Part shown: one piece after another, positions 1-9,837 of the stretch
Layout of the letters: each line of letters opens with the position of its first letter
How positions within the stretch are numbered: position 1 is the stretch's first letter
Position numbers and translations under genes: made by a program
The notes under the pieces: model-generated
What the model was told of the DNA's origin: nothing
Database searches by the model: none
Seen by the model: only the letters and a program-made list of their open reading frames with translations
Assembly (NCBI RefSeq): GCF_902825235.1
Contig: NZ_CADEAJ010000005.1
Location: forward strand, 62,001 to 126,000
Length of the DNA: 64,000 nt
Source of the DNA: Bartonella vinsonii subsp. vinsonii
Lineage (GTDB): Bacteria > Pseudomonadota > Alphaproteobacteria > Rhizobiales > Rhizobiaceae
Direction: 5' to 3'

Positions 1-233
1 GACCCGTCACCTTTTTTGGACTGTTAGTTGCCAACCTTTCCTATGAACTTGCTCCTCAGGCAAAACACAGTGTTGTTATGCCAATTGCCATATTATTGGC
101 TATCATTTGTTTGGTTGGTGGACAATTTATTTTAGAACAAATTTTTCATATGGCAGGACGGTTGAGTTTCATTATTGAATTTTGTGGTGGAACTGTTTTC
201 TTAATGTTATTGATGAAGGGAAAACTAAAATGA
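1..233 (+). CDS. ABC transporter permease, C-terminal end (partial)
   Basis: The reading frame is open from the window edge (codons in phase with base 3) to a TGA at 231-233. The roughly 76 visible residues are hydrophobic, with a central segment rich in Ile/Leu/Val, a GGQFILEQ stretch and a final membrane helix ending in KGKLK. This resembles the last helices of FecCD-type permeases, which carry ferric-siderophore or haem substrates across the inner membrane. The next gene begins inside its stop codon (ATGA overlap), so permease and ATPase are translationally coupled. The family call rests mainly on that partner and is an inference; the substrate cannot be read here. Confidence 0.7.
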   Translation, partial: PVTFFGLLVANLSYELAPQAKHSVVMPIAILLAIICLVGGQFILEQIFHMAGRLSFIIEFCGGTVFLMLLMKGKLK

Positions 234-988
234 TTGAAATCAATCATCTTTCCAAGACTTACGGAGCGAGATTGATTCTTGATGATTTATGTCTTCATCT
301 CCCCAAAGGGGGGATTATTTCTCTCATTGGTCCCAATGGTTCTGGAAAATCAACTCTTTTGATGTTGATAAGGCGTCTTTTACCGCGTCACAAAGGGTCA
401 ATTCATATTGACAGCTTAGATATTGATAAAATGCCCCACGATGTTTTGGCGCAAAAACTTTCAATCCTGCGTCAAGATAATCCTCTGTCCTTTCGTTTAA
501 CCGTGTATGATTTAGTAAGTTTCGGGCGCTATCCTTACTCAAAAGGCTGGTATAATCATGAAGACAAACAATTTATTGACAGTGCAATTCGATATTTCGG
601 CTTACAAGATCTCAAAGACCGCTTTTTGGATGAACTTTCAGGTGGACAACGCCAACGGACTTTTATTGCAATGGTTATCTGTCAAAATACCGATTATCTT
701 TTGTTAGATGAACCCTTAAACAATTTGGATATGAAACATTCTGTTTCCATGATGAAGCAATTACGCCGCACAGCCGATGAACTCAAAAAAACCATTCTTA
801 TTGTTATGCATGATATCAATTTCGCATCATCTTATTCAGATATGATCGTAGCACTCAAAAATGGAAAAGCAGCCTATTGTGGAACACCAAAAGAAATTAT
901 GCAACCAGAAATTCTTAAAGACATTTATGATGTTGATATTCAAATCAAAACAATCAATGACATTCCTATCGCCCTTTATTATCGATAA
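230..988 (+). CDS. Iron/siderophore-type ABC transporter ATP-binding protein
   Basis: This 252-residue ATPase powers an import ABC transporter. The ATG at 230 overlaps the permease stop codon; the longer frame from 182 lies inside the permease and is not needed. Walker A is GPNGSGKST (about residues 34-42), the signature is LSGGQRQR, Walker B is DYLLLDEP, and the switch histidine lies in VMHDINFA. Together with the FecCD-like permease and the domain order this fits the FecE/FepC/FatE class that imports ferric siderophores or haem. A periplasmic binding protein should lie upstream of the window. The substrate is not determined by the sequence. Confidence 0.85.
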   Translation: MIEINHLSKTYGARLILDDLCLHLPKGGIISLIGPNGSGKSTLLMLIRRLLPRHKGSIHIDSLDIDKMPHDVLAQKLSILRQDNPLSFRLTVYDLVSFGRYPYSKGWYNHEDKQFIDSAIRYFGLQDLKDRFLDELSGGQRQRTFIAMVICQNTDYLLLDEPLNNLDMKHSVSMMKQLRRTADELKKTILIVMHDINFASSYSDMIVALKNGKAAYCGTPKEIMQPEILKDIYDVDIQIKTINDIPIALYYR

Positions 989-1077
989 ATTTCTTTCACT
1001 TATCGATCATCATAAAGACCCATTTTTGCGCTTGCCTACACTTTAAAATCTGCTAAGAATGACGACATCCACCCTTC

Positions 1078-1151
1078 TGGGGAATAGTTTAATGGTAGAA
1101 CAGCGGACTCTGACTCCGTCAATCTTGGTTCGAATCCAGGTTCCCCAGCCA
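1078..1151 (+). tRNA. tRNA-Gln(CTG)
   Basis: A complete cloverleaf is visible. The acceptor arms TGGGGAA and TTCCCCA pair over seven bases, the anticodon loop contains CTG, the T-loop has the standard TTCGAATC, and CCA is encoded at the 3' end after discriminator G. It would read CAG glutamine codons. It stands alone, just before phage-derived methylase sequence, so it is a plausible integration site for mobile DNA. Confidence 0.95.
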
Positions 1152-1225
1152 AATTTTCAATGTATGTAGCTTGTAGCTTGCCACTAGGTTTTGTATAATT
1201 TGACAGTAAGTTTTGTACCAATTTA

Positions 1226-1350
1226 TTTTTTTTCACAGAGTTTTTAAGCGGTTCTCAGAGGAGTTTTAAGAGGTGTTTAGAACTGCTTTCATGAGTCTTA
1301 TTTTGCTTGGCTCAGAATCGTAGTTTGAGATGATTCATTTCTTCCAGAAA
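1226..1350. repeat. Degenerate second copy of the 3' end of the adenine methylase gene
   Basis: The segment around 1286-1350 lines up with 1520-1585, which covers the methylase stop codon and 3' flank. Both read CTTTCATGA, then TCTT and T-rich sequence, then GATCGYARTTTGAGATGAT-like sequence. The preceding bases (AGNGGTTCTCANAGG and AAGNG repeats) are also similar at about 1240 and 1478. The copy has no open frame. It looks like the remnant of a tandem or earlier methylase gene between the tRNA and the surviving copy. Confidence 0.5.
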
Positions 1351-1544
1351 TCCCCTTATTTGACACCTAAAATCTATAAAATATGCATACAGAGACCAAC
1401 AAATTTTGTCTAATTCGCATCATATTTTGTAAAAATGACCTCCTTTTCAAAGGATTTTCATTTTTTCAAAGGGTTCTCACAGGGGCTTCAAAGACCTTTC
1501 AAAGGGTATTTAAAGCCCCCTTTCATGAATCTTTTTTTCTTTTC

Positions 1545-2270
1545 TTAAAGATCGCAATTTGAGATGATCAGTTCCTTACTGGGAATCGCATTATTGGAAA
1601 AACAGCACGAATAAACTATTCTCACTTCTTTTAATGTAAACTGACTAAAAGTTTTTCGGATCTCTGGTACATCATTAAGAGACAGAACAAACTTTCCCTT
1701 TAATTGTGCAAGCAGTGTGGACATTTTCTGGTAATCCTCCCGCTTAAACAAATCTTTTCCGTAGCAATCCTCAACGCCCCAATAAGGCGGATCAAGGTAA
1801 AACAAGGTCGTTGGCCGGTCATAGCGAAGTATAAAATCAGACCAGTCTAAATGTTCAATGGCTACTCCTGATAAACGCCGGTAGATAAGCTTTAATAAGC
1901 CTTCAAGTTTCAAAGTGTTAAATCGTGCACTACGGTCTGTTTTAACTCCAAAGGTACGCTCTGCAACCTTCCCACTAAAACTCAACCGCTGTAGATACAA
2001 AAATCGCAAAGCCCGCTCTAAATCCGTGAGAGTGTTTGGATCTTGCATGCGCAAGCGTTGAAACTCCTCACGGCTGGTGATTTGGAACTTCAACAAATCC
2101 ATAAAAGGATGATAATGGCGTTGCAAAACTCGAAAAAAATTCACCACATCACCCAAACGATCATTGATAATTTCAGAAGAGATAAACAACAAAATGTCTA
2201 CTTCTTTTAGTGCAGTGCTAAACAATATTGAGGCACGCCCCTTACCTTTCAAATTTGTGACAGAGCACAC
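1545..2270 (-). pseudogene. Phage-type D12-class DNA adenine methylase, probably N-terminally truncated
   Basis: The 241-residue product contains the D12-class (Dam-like) catalytic motif DPPY in LFYLDPPYWG near residue 163 and the conserved GDVVNFFRVLQ block near residue 40. Such enzymes methylate N6 of adenine using S-adenosylmethionine and are common in prophages. Family members normally begin with a KxxGGK segment and a PFxGGGAxxLF SAM-binding motif. Here only a garbled NLKGKGRASILFS remains and the first 30-40 residues are missing, so SAM binding is probably lost. No close ribosome-binding site is evident at the ATG. I call it a decaying gene; an active truncated enzyme is less likely. 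Confidence 0.6.
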
Positions 2271-2301
2271 TCTTTCCTTATATTTTAAATAAAAAATCCC
2301 A

Positions 2302-3432
2302 TTATAACTGGCTGCAACTTTTGGAAAACTCTGTATCTTTTCCTATAAGTCCAAGATCTTTAATTAAAAGAGGTTTTCCTATCTCTCCATTATAGGCTTT
2401 AACATGAATGTTCTGTCCCTTTACATCTATAAGGTAATAATCTCCATTAAAGAGCGCGCCAGCTGTATAAACAGGAACATTTCCAAAGACCTTATCATTT
2501 TTTGCGCGGCAATAGGATTGATAATGGGTGTGTCCCACGAAGATTGCTTTGACATTATGAGAAGTGATAATGGACTTAAAAAGAGACAAATCTTTAGCAT
2601 TCTTTTTACGAATAAAAAAGGATTCTCCATCAATGGAAGCGGCACGAGCATCATGAAAATTGATGATAGTCACTTTACCTCTCGCATCAGCAGCAGCAAG
2701 ATCTTTTTTGAGCCAATCCAAAGATTTATTGATTTGCACTTCGATAGACGGTCCCTTCAGATGCACCGTATAACTTGGATAATTGTGAAGCTGCACATAG
2801 TGGACATCTCCATAATCCCAAGAATAACTCAAACTCCCCTTGATTGTATGAATATTCCCGCCCGAAATAGGAAGCAAACTTTCAGTAACATCTGCACTGA
2901 AATAAAAGAATTGGCTACGGTATTTTTTAATTTCCGATACCATTCTTGAAACGGCACTTATAGCACATGCATCTTTATAAAAATTGAATGTTTCAGGAGT
3001 TGTACACTTGCCAACATTATTAGCATAATCGTGGTTACCTAACCCTTCATAGACAGGAGAGCCAAGGTTTTTATAAACAGTTTTATAATCGTCATAGTTT
3101 TTTTGTTGACCAAATTCCGTCAAATCACCATTAACAATATGAAAAGCGGCCTTCTGTGCTTTTATAACATTGGTAACTTTCTCATTTATCTTTAACCATG
3201 GTTCCCTATTTGATAATCCATTGGGATCACCAGAGTTCAAACGCCACGGTTGTGGATCTGCCATAATGATTGCGGTATAATTTTTTGCAAGAGACTTTTC
3301 TTTTATGGACCAATCCATGAGTGCACTCTGAAGCCTCTCATCTCCTTTTGTTTTTTCAGCACTAAAATTCAAACAACCAGAGAGAGCAAAAGCCATCATG
3401 GTAATTGCTACATATTCAATTTTATATCGCAT
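2302..3432 (-). CDS. Calcineurin-like metallophosphoesterase lipoprotein
   Basis: From the ATG at 3432 the product has about 376 residues; the two extra upstream codons would need a GTG start. The N-terminus MRYKIEYVAITMMAFALSGC is a lipoprotein signal with lipobox LSGC, so the protein should be anchored in the envelope. The metallophosphoesterase signature appears in order: MADPQ, VNGDLTEFG, GLGNHDY, INFHDAR and FVGHTHYQ. These supply the Asp/His/Asn ligands for two metal ions. Such proteins hydrolyse phosphomonoesters or diesters; the natural substrate is unknown. It stands alone, transcribed away from the autotransporter, and the 640-base gap upstream may hold divergent promoters. Confidence 0.8.
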   Translation of the reverse strand: MRYKIEYVAITMMAFALSGCLNFSAEKTKGDERLQSALMDWSIKEKSLAKNYTAIIMADPQPWRLNSGDPNGLSNREPWLKINEKVTNVIKAQKAAFHIVNGDLTEFGQQKNYDDYKTVYKNLGSPVYEGLGNHDYANNVGKCTTPETFNFYKDACAISAVSRMVSEIKKYRSQFFYFSADVTESLLPISGGNIHTIKGSLSYSWDYGDVHYVQLHNYPSYTVHLKGPSIEVQINKSLDWLKKDLAAADARGKVTIINFHDARAASIDGESFFIRKKNAKDLSLFKSIITSHNVKAIFVGHTHYQSYCRAKNDKVFGNVPVYTAGALFNGDYYLIDVKGQNIHVKAYNGEIGKPLLIKDLGLIGKDTEFSKSCSQL

Positions 3433-3937
3433 AAACACATTACCCTAAAATGTGATGTATTTTATTCAGTTTCTGCAAAACAGTTTTTTAGATTTTTTTG
3501 TCAAGAATGTGTTAAAAATTCAAAATAAAGAAAGCCATGCCCCATCAATATAAAAGCGGATTTGATAATAAAACTTTCCACTTGAAGCAGTTTATTGGTT
3601 GAGATTTTTAGCGGGAGAAATATCTGTTTCCAAAAGATCAAGATGATTTATCCAAAACCCAATCTTTATCAAAAACCTAGCAGATGTTGATATGCTAACA
3701 TAAAAAACCAATAAATGAGGATATACTTAAATACCCCACCCTTTTAGGGATCAAGTACAACACCATTCAAGAATCTGACCATACATAACGTTATCTTTCA
3801 TTACCGTCATATCATCTTTAACAATATAAAAGAACTCGAGCTGTAATAAATATTATAGAAAATATCTAAATTAATGGAATAAATTTATATACATATTATT
3901 ACAATATTATATCAAATATAATAACAAAGTTTGAAAT

Positions 3938-3976
3938 AAATAATCAATATTAATGATGTTTTAATATTGATTATTT
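3938..3976. promoter_or_regulatory. Perfect 16-bp inverted repeat upstream of the first autotransporter gene
   Basis: The arms AAATAATCAATATTAA (3938-3953) and TTAATATTGATTATTT (3961-3976) are exact reverse complements separated by seven bases. A TTGACA hexamer follows at 3984-3989. The position about 140-180 bases before the start codon suits an operator or a hairpin in a leader. It is AT-only enough that DNA binding by a repressor seems likelier than a stable terminator. Confidence 0.5.
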
Positions 3977-4011
3977 TTTATCTTTGACAAAGCAAGCAAA
4001 ATAAATTACCA

Positions 4012-4027
4012 AAATGATACGTTATCA
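4012..4027. promoter_or_regulatory. Candidate Fur/Irr-like dyad before the autotransporter
   Basis: The sequence contains TGATA-CGT-TATCA inside AAAATGATACGTTATCAA, about 90 bases upstream of the ATG at 4118. Closely related dyads occur at 18009-18025 (AATGATAACTTATCATT) and 57625-57640. The pattern resembles Fur-type iron boxes, but no binding can be shown from sequence. Confidence 0.35.
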
Positions 4028-4117
4028 ATATTAATAGGTACAATTATCCATTTTTACTTCTTCTTATGAAGTTCGCGGGGAATGAATATTGGGGACTTTT
4101 ATAAAAGGGGAATCCTA

Positions 4118-7100
4118 ATGTATAAAAAACGCCTTCTGTCGTATACAGCGACAGCAGTTATCCTGTTGTTCAACATCCAGTTCAATGCATATGCTGAAAC
4201 CCTTGAAGTTCCTGAGGGAAAACAACCAGATGTATCCGAAAAAACCTATGAAACGATTCAGTCCCAAACGGGTGGTCAAATTATCGGCAAACATTTAAGC
4301 GTTGTTGGGAATAAAACAACAAACACAAGCAAAAACACAACTGTTTATGTTGTAACAGCTGAAGGCGCTAACAGTGCGATTACGTTACAGGATGGCACGA
4401 CGATTAAAGGAACAGATTCTGTCATTTCCTTAGGTGTTAAAGCCAAAGACGGTGCTACATTTCAAATGACTGGAGGAACTATTACAGTTTCCAACACTGG
4501 TGCTCTCTTTTGGAATAATAACAAAGAAAGTAAACTAAAAGATGTAGCCATATCAAGTGGTAACGACAAAGCCCCCTTGAATTTTGGAGTGAAGGCAGAT
4601 AAAAACGGTACAGTCACTTTAGAAAATGTAAAAGTGACGCAAGCACACAACGCTATAGCCACAGATGATCATTCGACAATAACAGTCTCTGGAGGGTCAT
4701 TTGATACAAAAGAGACAACAATAAGCGCTCTAAACGGCAGCACCATTACTTTAACTGACAATGCACAAATTACATCATCTGATGATGGAGGGCTTGGAGC
4801 AACAACGCAATCTACCATCACAATGACTGGAGGGACTGTGTTTGGGGGAAAAGCAGCATTGGGTGCCGCAACAGGTGGACATATTAAGGTGACAGATGTT
4901 GCTCTAAAAACAAAGGAGAGTGGATTCGGTGCACTTTCTCAGAACTCTAACAGTATGATTGAGTTAAAAAATACCACGATTAGTGATGCTACAATCGGGC
5001 TTCATGCAATAGACGGTGGCGTAATCAGCATGACGGGGGGGACCATTACAGCTTCCCGAGCTGCTGCTTACTTTAGAAATAGTAAAAGCAAAGAAAACAA
5101 ACTAGAGAATGTGACGATATCAAGCGGTAAAAACGAAGCACCTCTAATCAATGGAATAAAAGCAGACAAAAACAGTACAGTTGCTTTAAAAGATGTAACC
5201 GTTACACAAGCACAAAATGCCGTAGTTGCAAATAATCATTCGACAATAACAGTTTCTGGAGGATCATTTGAGACAACAGAGATAGCAGTAGGTGCTCAAA
5301 ACGGCAGCAGCATTATTTTAACCGACAATGCGCAAATCAAATCATCTAATGACGCTGGAATACAAGCAGATGGTTTAAACTCTACCATCACAATGACAAA
5401 AGGAACCGTCACAGGAAAAAATGTAGCGCTGACTACAACGCAAGGTGGCCATATTAAGGCCACAGATGGTACTCTAAAAACAAATGGCGATGGATTCGGT
5501 GTTGATGCTTATAACCTTGGTAGCATGATTGAATTGCTAGGAAATACAACAATTAGTGATAGTAAAATCGGGCTTCATGCAATAGACCGTGGTGCAATAA
5601 GCATGACTGGAGGAAGAATTAAAACTTCAAAAGTTGGGGCTTTCTTTGAAAATAGTAAATGCAAAGAAAACAAACTAGAGAATGTGACGATATCAAGTGG
5701 TAAAAACGAAGCACCATTATTCTTTGGAGTAAAAGCAGACGGAAGTACAGTTACTTTAAAAGATATAACCGTTACACAAGCACAAAATGCCATAAATGCA
5801 GATGATCACTCGACAATAACAGTCTCTGGAGGATCATTTGAAACAAAAGAAGCAACAATATTTGCTCAAAATGGTAGCACCATTAATTTAACCGAAAATG
5901 CGCAAATTATATCATCTAAGAACACCGGACTCTATTCAAAAGACTCAGGCACCACCATCACAATGGAAAAAGGAAACGTCACGGGAAAAACTTCAGCATT
6001 GATGGCAGACAATGGCGGACATATTAAGGTCACAGATGTTACTCTAAAAACAACAAGCGACGATATATCGTCCAGTGTAAATTCTATTGGCAAAAATAGC
6101 TTGATTGAATTGCATGGAAATAATACCACAATGAGTGATGCTCAAGTCGGGCTTATCGCAAGTGACGGTGGTGCAATAAGCATGACTGGAGGAAGAATTA
6201 AAGCTTCAAAAGTTGGGGCTGGCTTCTTAAACAGTAACAGCAATAAAAATCATCTAGAAAAAGTGACAATATCAAGCGGGCAAGACGATGCACTACTGAA
6301 CTTTGGAGTAAAAGCAGACAAAAACAGTACAGTTGCTTTAAAAGATGTAACCGTTACACAAGCACAAAATGCCATAAATGCAGATGATCACTCGACAATA
6401 TCAGTCTCTGGAGGATCATTTAATGCAAAAGAGATAGCAGTAGGTGCTCAAAACGGCAGTACTATTACTTTAAAAGACAATGTTACAGTTACATCATCTG
6501 AAGACCTTGGACTCCATGCAGAAGGTTCAAAAACAAAAATCACAATGGAAAAAGGAAGCGTCACGGGAAAATCAGCAGCATTGGCTGCAGAAAAAGGTGG
6601 ACAGATTGATGCCACAAATGTTTCTCTAACAACAGAGGGCAAAGGAACAGGTGTACATGCATTGGGCACGAACAGCACGATTGAATTGCATGGTGATACA
6701 ACGATCAATAATACTTTGAGCGGTCTTGGAGCAGTTGTTGGTGGTAAAATCACCAGCGAAAATTTAACAATAGTAGGGGGTAAAGCAATTGATGAAAACC
6801 GAAGCACTGGTATATGGACTACGGACTCTGGTAGTGAAATTCAGTTAACAGGCAAAACAATCATTCAAAATGTTGATGAAGGTCTTTATGCAGACGGTGG
6901 GAGTAAAATCACCAGCGGAGATTTAACAATAACCGGTGGTGAAAATAATAAAGAAATGACTGTTGGTATAAACATTTGGGATCTTGATAGTGTAATCGAG
7001 GTAAATGGTAAAACAACCATTCAAAATGTTGATTTTGGTCTCACTGCAATTGATGATGGCACAATTAAAATTAGTAATAATACTATTGATCCTAATTCTG

Positions 7101-9217
7101 AAAGTCCAGATACCAAGTCCAATACTCATCAGAATGTAAAGAAAAATAAAATAGAAGCAAAAAGAGCTGCACTGTATGTGATAAATGGCGGACACATTGA
7201 TCTGACGGATGTCTCTGCAACAGCAGGTATCAGCGGCTTACAGTTCTTAGCTCTCTCTAATATTGACCCAAATGAACTAGCTGATCCACTAAAACATCAA
7301 AACAATGAAATCAATTTGACTAATACAAACCTCTCCGTTGAAAATGGCACAGGAATTTTCATTGGCGCTTTTACTAACGATAACATTGAAGATATTCTGG
7401 GTTTGTCAATCGGTACAGTCAATCTCAAAAATTCACAAATCCATGACGACGTATTACTAGGAAATGGTATTTTCGAAAATCCAAAATCTTGGGGAGCCGA
7501 TAATTATTGGGACGCGAAAAATGTTAAAGCGATCACCAATGGAACCTTCAAATTAAACGCAAATCATTCCACTCTAGAGGGCAGAACGAATATTGCTAAA
7601 GACAGAAATGTCCACTTTGATCTGAAAAACAACACCATATGGACATTGAAGAACAGTGCAAAAGAAAAAGATGATGATGGCAATCTGCTTGATATCGCGC
7701 AAAGATCTCGTTCTGATATTTCCACGCTAAATCTTGATAATAGCTCCATCGTTTTTAATGGACCAACAGAAGACCATTATCACACATTGCATATCGGTTC
7801 TGGAAAACCAGACACGCAAGCAGTCTACAATGCAACAGGAAATGCACAAATTCACTTCAATGTAGCATGGAGTGATGGTGTAGCAAGTGCTGATCAAAAA
7901 ACCGATAGGCTACTCATTCATGGTGATGTCTCAGGCAAGACAAAAGTTTATATCGAAAGCGATTTAGGGGATAAAAATAGCGTCATAAATGCTTCTGATC
8001 CTTCAAATATAGGTGGCCTCTCACTTATCCAAGTGTCTGGAAAAGCACAAGAAGACTCTTTCAAACTCGCAAATGGCTATACCACATTAAAGGGAGAACC
8101 TTATAAATATACGCTCACTGCCTATGGACCAGACTCAAGCCAAGGGAAAGCCGATGTTGCACAAAACCTCTTTGATGAAAAGAACGAAGATTTCTGGGAT
8201 TTCCGTTTACACAAGGAAATTCTTAAAACGGGTCATGGTTCTACTCCAAGTGTGAACGCCCTTGTACCACAAACAGCAGGCTATATCGTCATGCCCAATG
8301 CTCTCTTCTATAGTGGATTAACCGATATGGCCAAGCAAAACGCGCTGTTAGCCAATATGAGAACATCTGTCTTGGGAAAAGAAGAAGAGAAAAACACAGG
8401 TTTCTTCCTTTACACCTACGGAAGCACAGGAACCTTATCCTCTGAACGTGGTCCTCTCAAATATGGTTATGGCGCTGATCTCCGCTATGCTGCCCTACAA
8501 GCCGGTGTTACATTGGCAGCAATTGAGGGACAAAATTCCACAACACATTTCGGTCTTGTCGCAACTTACGGACAATTGTCTTTCACTCCAAAAGATATGC
8601 AAGATGCAGGTAAAAACACATTGGACAAATGGTCTCTGACAGCCTATGGCAGCTCCCAGTATGACAATGGTTTCTATGTTGATACACTTTTGTCTTATGG
8701 GATCTTAAAAGGCGATATCACCAATGCCATCATTGGCAAAACAGCAAAATTGAAAAATGCCAAGATGTTGAGTATTTCCACCACTGTTGGCAAACAATTT
8801 GCTACCGGAACAGAAGGCTTAACATTTGAACCACAAGCACAGCTTGCCTATCAACATTTGATGTTTGACACCATCACCGATGTCAATAATTTCACCGTTG
8901 ATATGAACAATCCTCATCAATGGATGATCCGTGTTGGTGGGCGTTTGACCAAAACCCTTTCCACTGAAAACAACCGTCCGATGTCTTTCTATGGAAAAGT
9001 CAACTTACTCAAAACATTTGGTGATGATGGTACCATCCAGATTGGCAGAGACCTTGACCTTGATCCTATGGGAACTGCAATTGAAGGCGGCGTTGGCATT
9101 AATGCGCAACTCTCCCATAATTTCTCTCTTCATGGTGATGTCAATTATCAACAAAAGCTTCAAAAAACCGGTATATCTGGAGCAAGTTTTTCTGGGGGAA
9201 TACGTTATCAGTTTTAG
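4118..9217 (+). CDS. Large autotransporter with tandem-repeat beta-helix passenger
   Basis: This 1,699-residue protein is a type Va autotransporter. I chose ATG 4118 because AAAAGGGG sits seven bases before it and it begins a clean signal peptide (MYKKRLLSYT...FNAYA, cleavage near residue 27); the ATG at 4082 only adds twelve hydrophilic residues. Residues about 116-880 are four near-identical blocks of about 190 residues rich in SMTGG, DHSTITVSGGSF and DNAQI motifs, typical of a right-handed beta-helix. From about 1,130 the protein matches its neighbours: an AHSTLEGR/LKNS segment, LLIHGDVSG, LIQVSGKA (autochaperone-like), then LVPQTAGYIVMP and a beta-barrel of about 280 residues ending in GGIRYQF with terminal Phe. 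It belongs to the Bartonella inducible-autotransporter/BafA-like families by inference; adhesion or a secreted host-acting passenger are both possible. Confidence 0.85.
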   Translation: MYKKRLLSYTATAVILLFNIQFNAYAETLEVPEGKQPDVSEKTYETIQSQTGGQIIGKHLSVVGNKTTNTSKNTTVYVVTAEGANSAITLQDGTTIKGTDSVISLGVKAKDGATFQMTGGTITVSNTGALFWNNNKESKLKDVAISSGNDKAPLNFGVKADKNGTVTLENVKVTQAHNAIATDDHSTITVSGGSFDTKETTISALNGSTITLTDNAQITSSDDGGLGATTQSTITMTGGTVFGGKAALGAATGGHIKVTDVALKTKESGFGALSQNSNSMIELKNTTISDATIGLHAIDGGVISMTGGTITASRAAAYFRNSKSKENKLENVTISSGKNEAPLINGIKADKNSTVALKDVTVTQAQNAVVANNHSTITVSGGSFETTEIAVGAQNGSSIILTDNAQIKSSNDAGIQADGLNSTITMTKGTVTGKNVALTTTQGGHIKATDGTLKTNGDGFGVDAYNLGSMIELLGNTTISDSKIGLHAIDRGAISMTGGRIKTSKVGAFFENSKCKENKLENVTISSGKNEAPLFFGVKADGSTVTLKDITVTQAQNAINADDHSTITVSGGSFETKEATIFAQNGSTINLTENAQIISSKNTGLYSKDSGTTITMEKGNVTGKTSALMADNGGHIKVTDVTLKTTSDDISSSVNSIGKNSLIELHGNNTTMSDAQVGLIASDGGAISMTGGRIKASKVGAGFLNSNSNKNHLEKVTISSGQDDALLNFGVKADKNSTVALKDVTVTQAQNAINADDHSTISVSGGSFNAKEIAVGAQNGSTITLKDNVTVTSSEDLGLHAEGSKTKITMEKGSVTGKSAALAAEKGGQIDATNVSLTTEGKGTGVHALGTNSTIELHGDTTINNTLSGLGAVVGGKITSENLTIVGGKAIDENRSTGIWTTDSGSEIQLTGKTIIQNVDEGLYADGGSKITSGDLTITGGENNKEMTVGINIWDLDSVIEVNGKTTIQNVDFGLTAIDDGTIKISNNTIDPNSESPDTKSNTHQNVKKNKIEAKRAALYVINGGHIDLTDVSATAGISGLQFLALSNIDPNELADPLKHQNNEINLTNTNLSVENGTGIFIGAFTNDNIEDILGLSIGTVNLKNSQIHDDVLLGNGIFENPKSWGADNYWDAKNVKAITNGTFKLNANHSTLEGRTNIAKDRNVHFDLKNNTIWTLKNSAKEKDDDGNLLDIAQRSRSDISTLNLDNSSIVFNGPTEDHYHTLHIGSGKPDTQAVYNATGNAQIHFNVAWSDGVASADQKTDRLLIHGDVSGKTKVYIESDLGDKNSVINASDPSNIGGLSLIQVSGKAQEDSFKLANGYTTLKGEPYKYTLTAYGPDSSQGKADVAQNLFDEKNEDFWDFRLHKEILKTGHGSTPSVNALVPQTAGYIVMPNALFYSGLTDMAKQNALLANMRTSVLGKEEEKNTGFFLYTYGSTGTLSSERGPLKYGYGADLRYAALQAGVTLAAIEGQNSTTHFGLVATYGQLSFTPKDMQDAGKNTLDKWSLTAYGSSQYDNGFYVDTLLSYGILKGDITNAIIGKTAKLKNAKMLSISTTVGKQFATGTEGLTFEPQAQLAYQHLMFDTITDVNNFTVDMNNPHQWMIRVGGRLTKTLSTENNRPMSFYGKVNLLKTFGDDGTIQIGRDLDLDPMGTAIEGGVGINAQLSHNFSLHGDVNYQQKLQKTGISGASFSGGIRYQF
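4463..6760 (+). repeat. Four tandem passenger repeats of about 565-580 bp
   Basis: The same landmark, an ATGACNGGAGG block encoding MTGG, starts near 4465, 5029, 5603 and 6181. Each unit then carries the KLENVTISSG, VKADKNSTVALKDVTVTQAQNA and DHSTITVSGGSF coding blocks in the same order. Units 2-4 are more alike than unit 1. The unit count is a likely site of length variation by recombination. Confidence 0.85.
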
Positions 9218-9837
9218 AAGTCTTTAATTTCTATTTTTAAAACACATGCAGCGCTGAAAGATAAACAGCGCTGCATATCTTTTGTGCATTATAAATAACG
9301 TAAAGTGTAATATATACTTTCAATATAATGACAGTACATTATACAGCCTTTTATATGTTAAAATCTGAATTTCTTCATCAAAGCCTTCTTGCCCCTTTTA
9401 TCAATAAAAAGAAAAGTATCTTAGCCTCTTGGATGATACACCTAAAATACACAATGGAATTTGTGCTCTCTTTTTTCTCTGTGAAAAAAAGATGCTGAAA
9501 ACTTTTGACCCACGCTGAAATATATTTCCCCCTCGCTTCTTTTGCGCTTCATGACCACAAATTTTGGTCAACAGAGTATCCTTCAAAACCTTGTAAACTG
9601 TGCACTTTTAAAATACAGATTTACCAAACTCGATTTCTTGAAATGCCCTTTCCAGTGGTTTGCATAACCATTTTCAAGATCTTTTGAAGCAAATTTCAAG
9701 CGATAAAGAACTCTACAAAATAACTTGTTTTGTTCTTTACAATAAGAACATATTGATATAAAAGTCACCCCAATACTTGCACCATTAGGGGAGTGAAGTA
9801 AGAATCAAAGGCATATCAACATTAAGGGCATATATAT
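9218..9837. other. Gene-free 620-bp gap between autotransporters 1 and 2
   Basis: Apart from the hairpin at 9246-9276 I see no supported gene. The short frames here have no ribosome-binding site or recognisable product. The last 100 bases must contain the promoter of the gene at 9838, which is preceded by AGGG about ten bases before its ATG. Confidence 0.5.
9246..9276 (+). terminator. Hairpin after autotransporter 1
   Basis: ATGCAGCGCTG (9246-9256) and CAGCGCTGCAT (9266-9276) form an 11-bp perfect stem with a nine-base loop, 28 bases after the stop codon. The bases after it (ATCTTTTGTGC) are only weakly T-rich. A homologous hairpin with the same flanks follows the next autotransporter gene. 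Confidence 0.6.

Noticed and set aside
2404..2949. A 181-codon plus-strand frame within the phosphoesterase gene
   Set aside because: It is the shadow of a gene with clear catalytic motifs, and has no ribosome-binding site.
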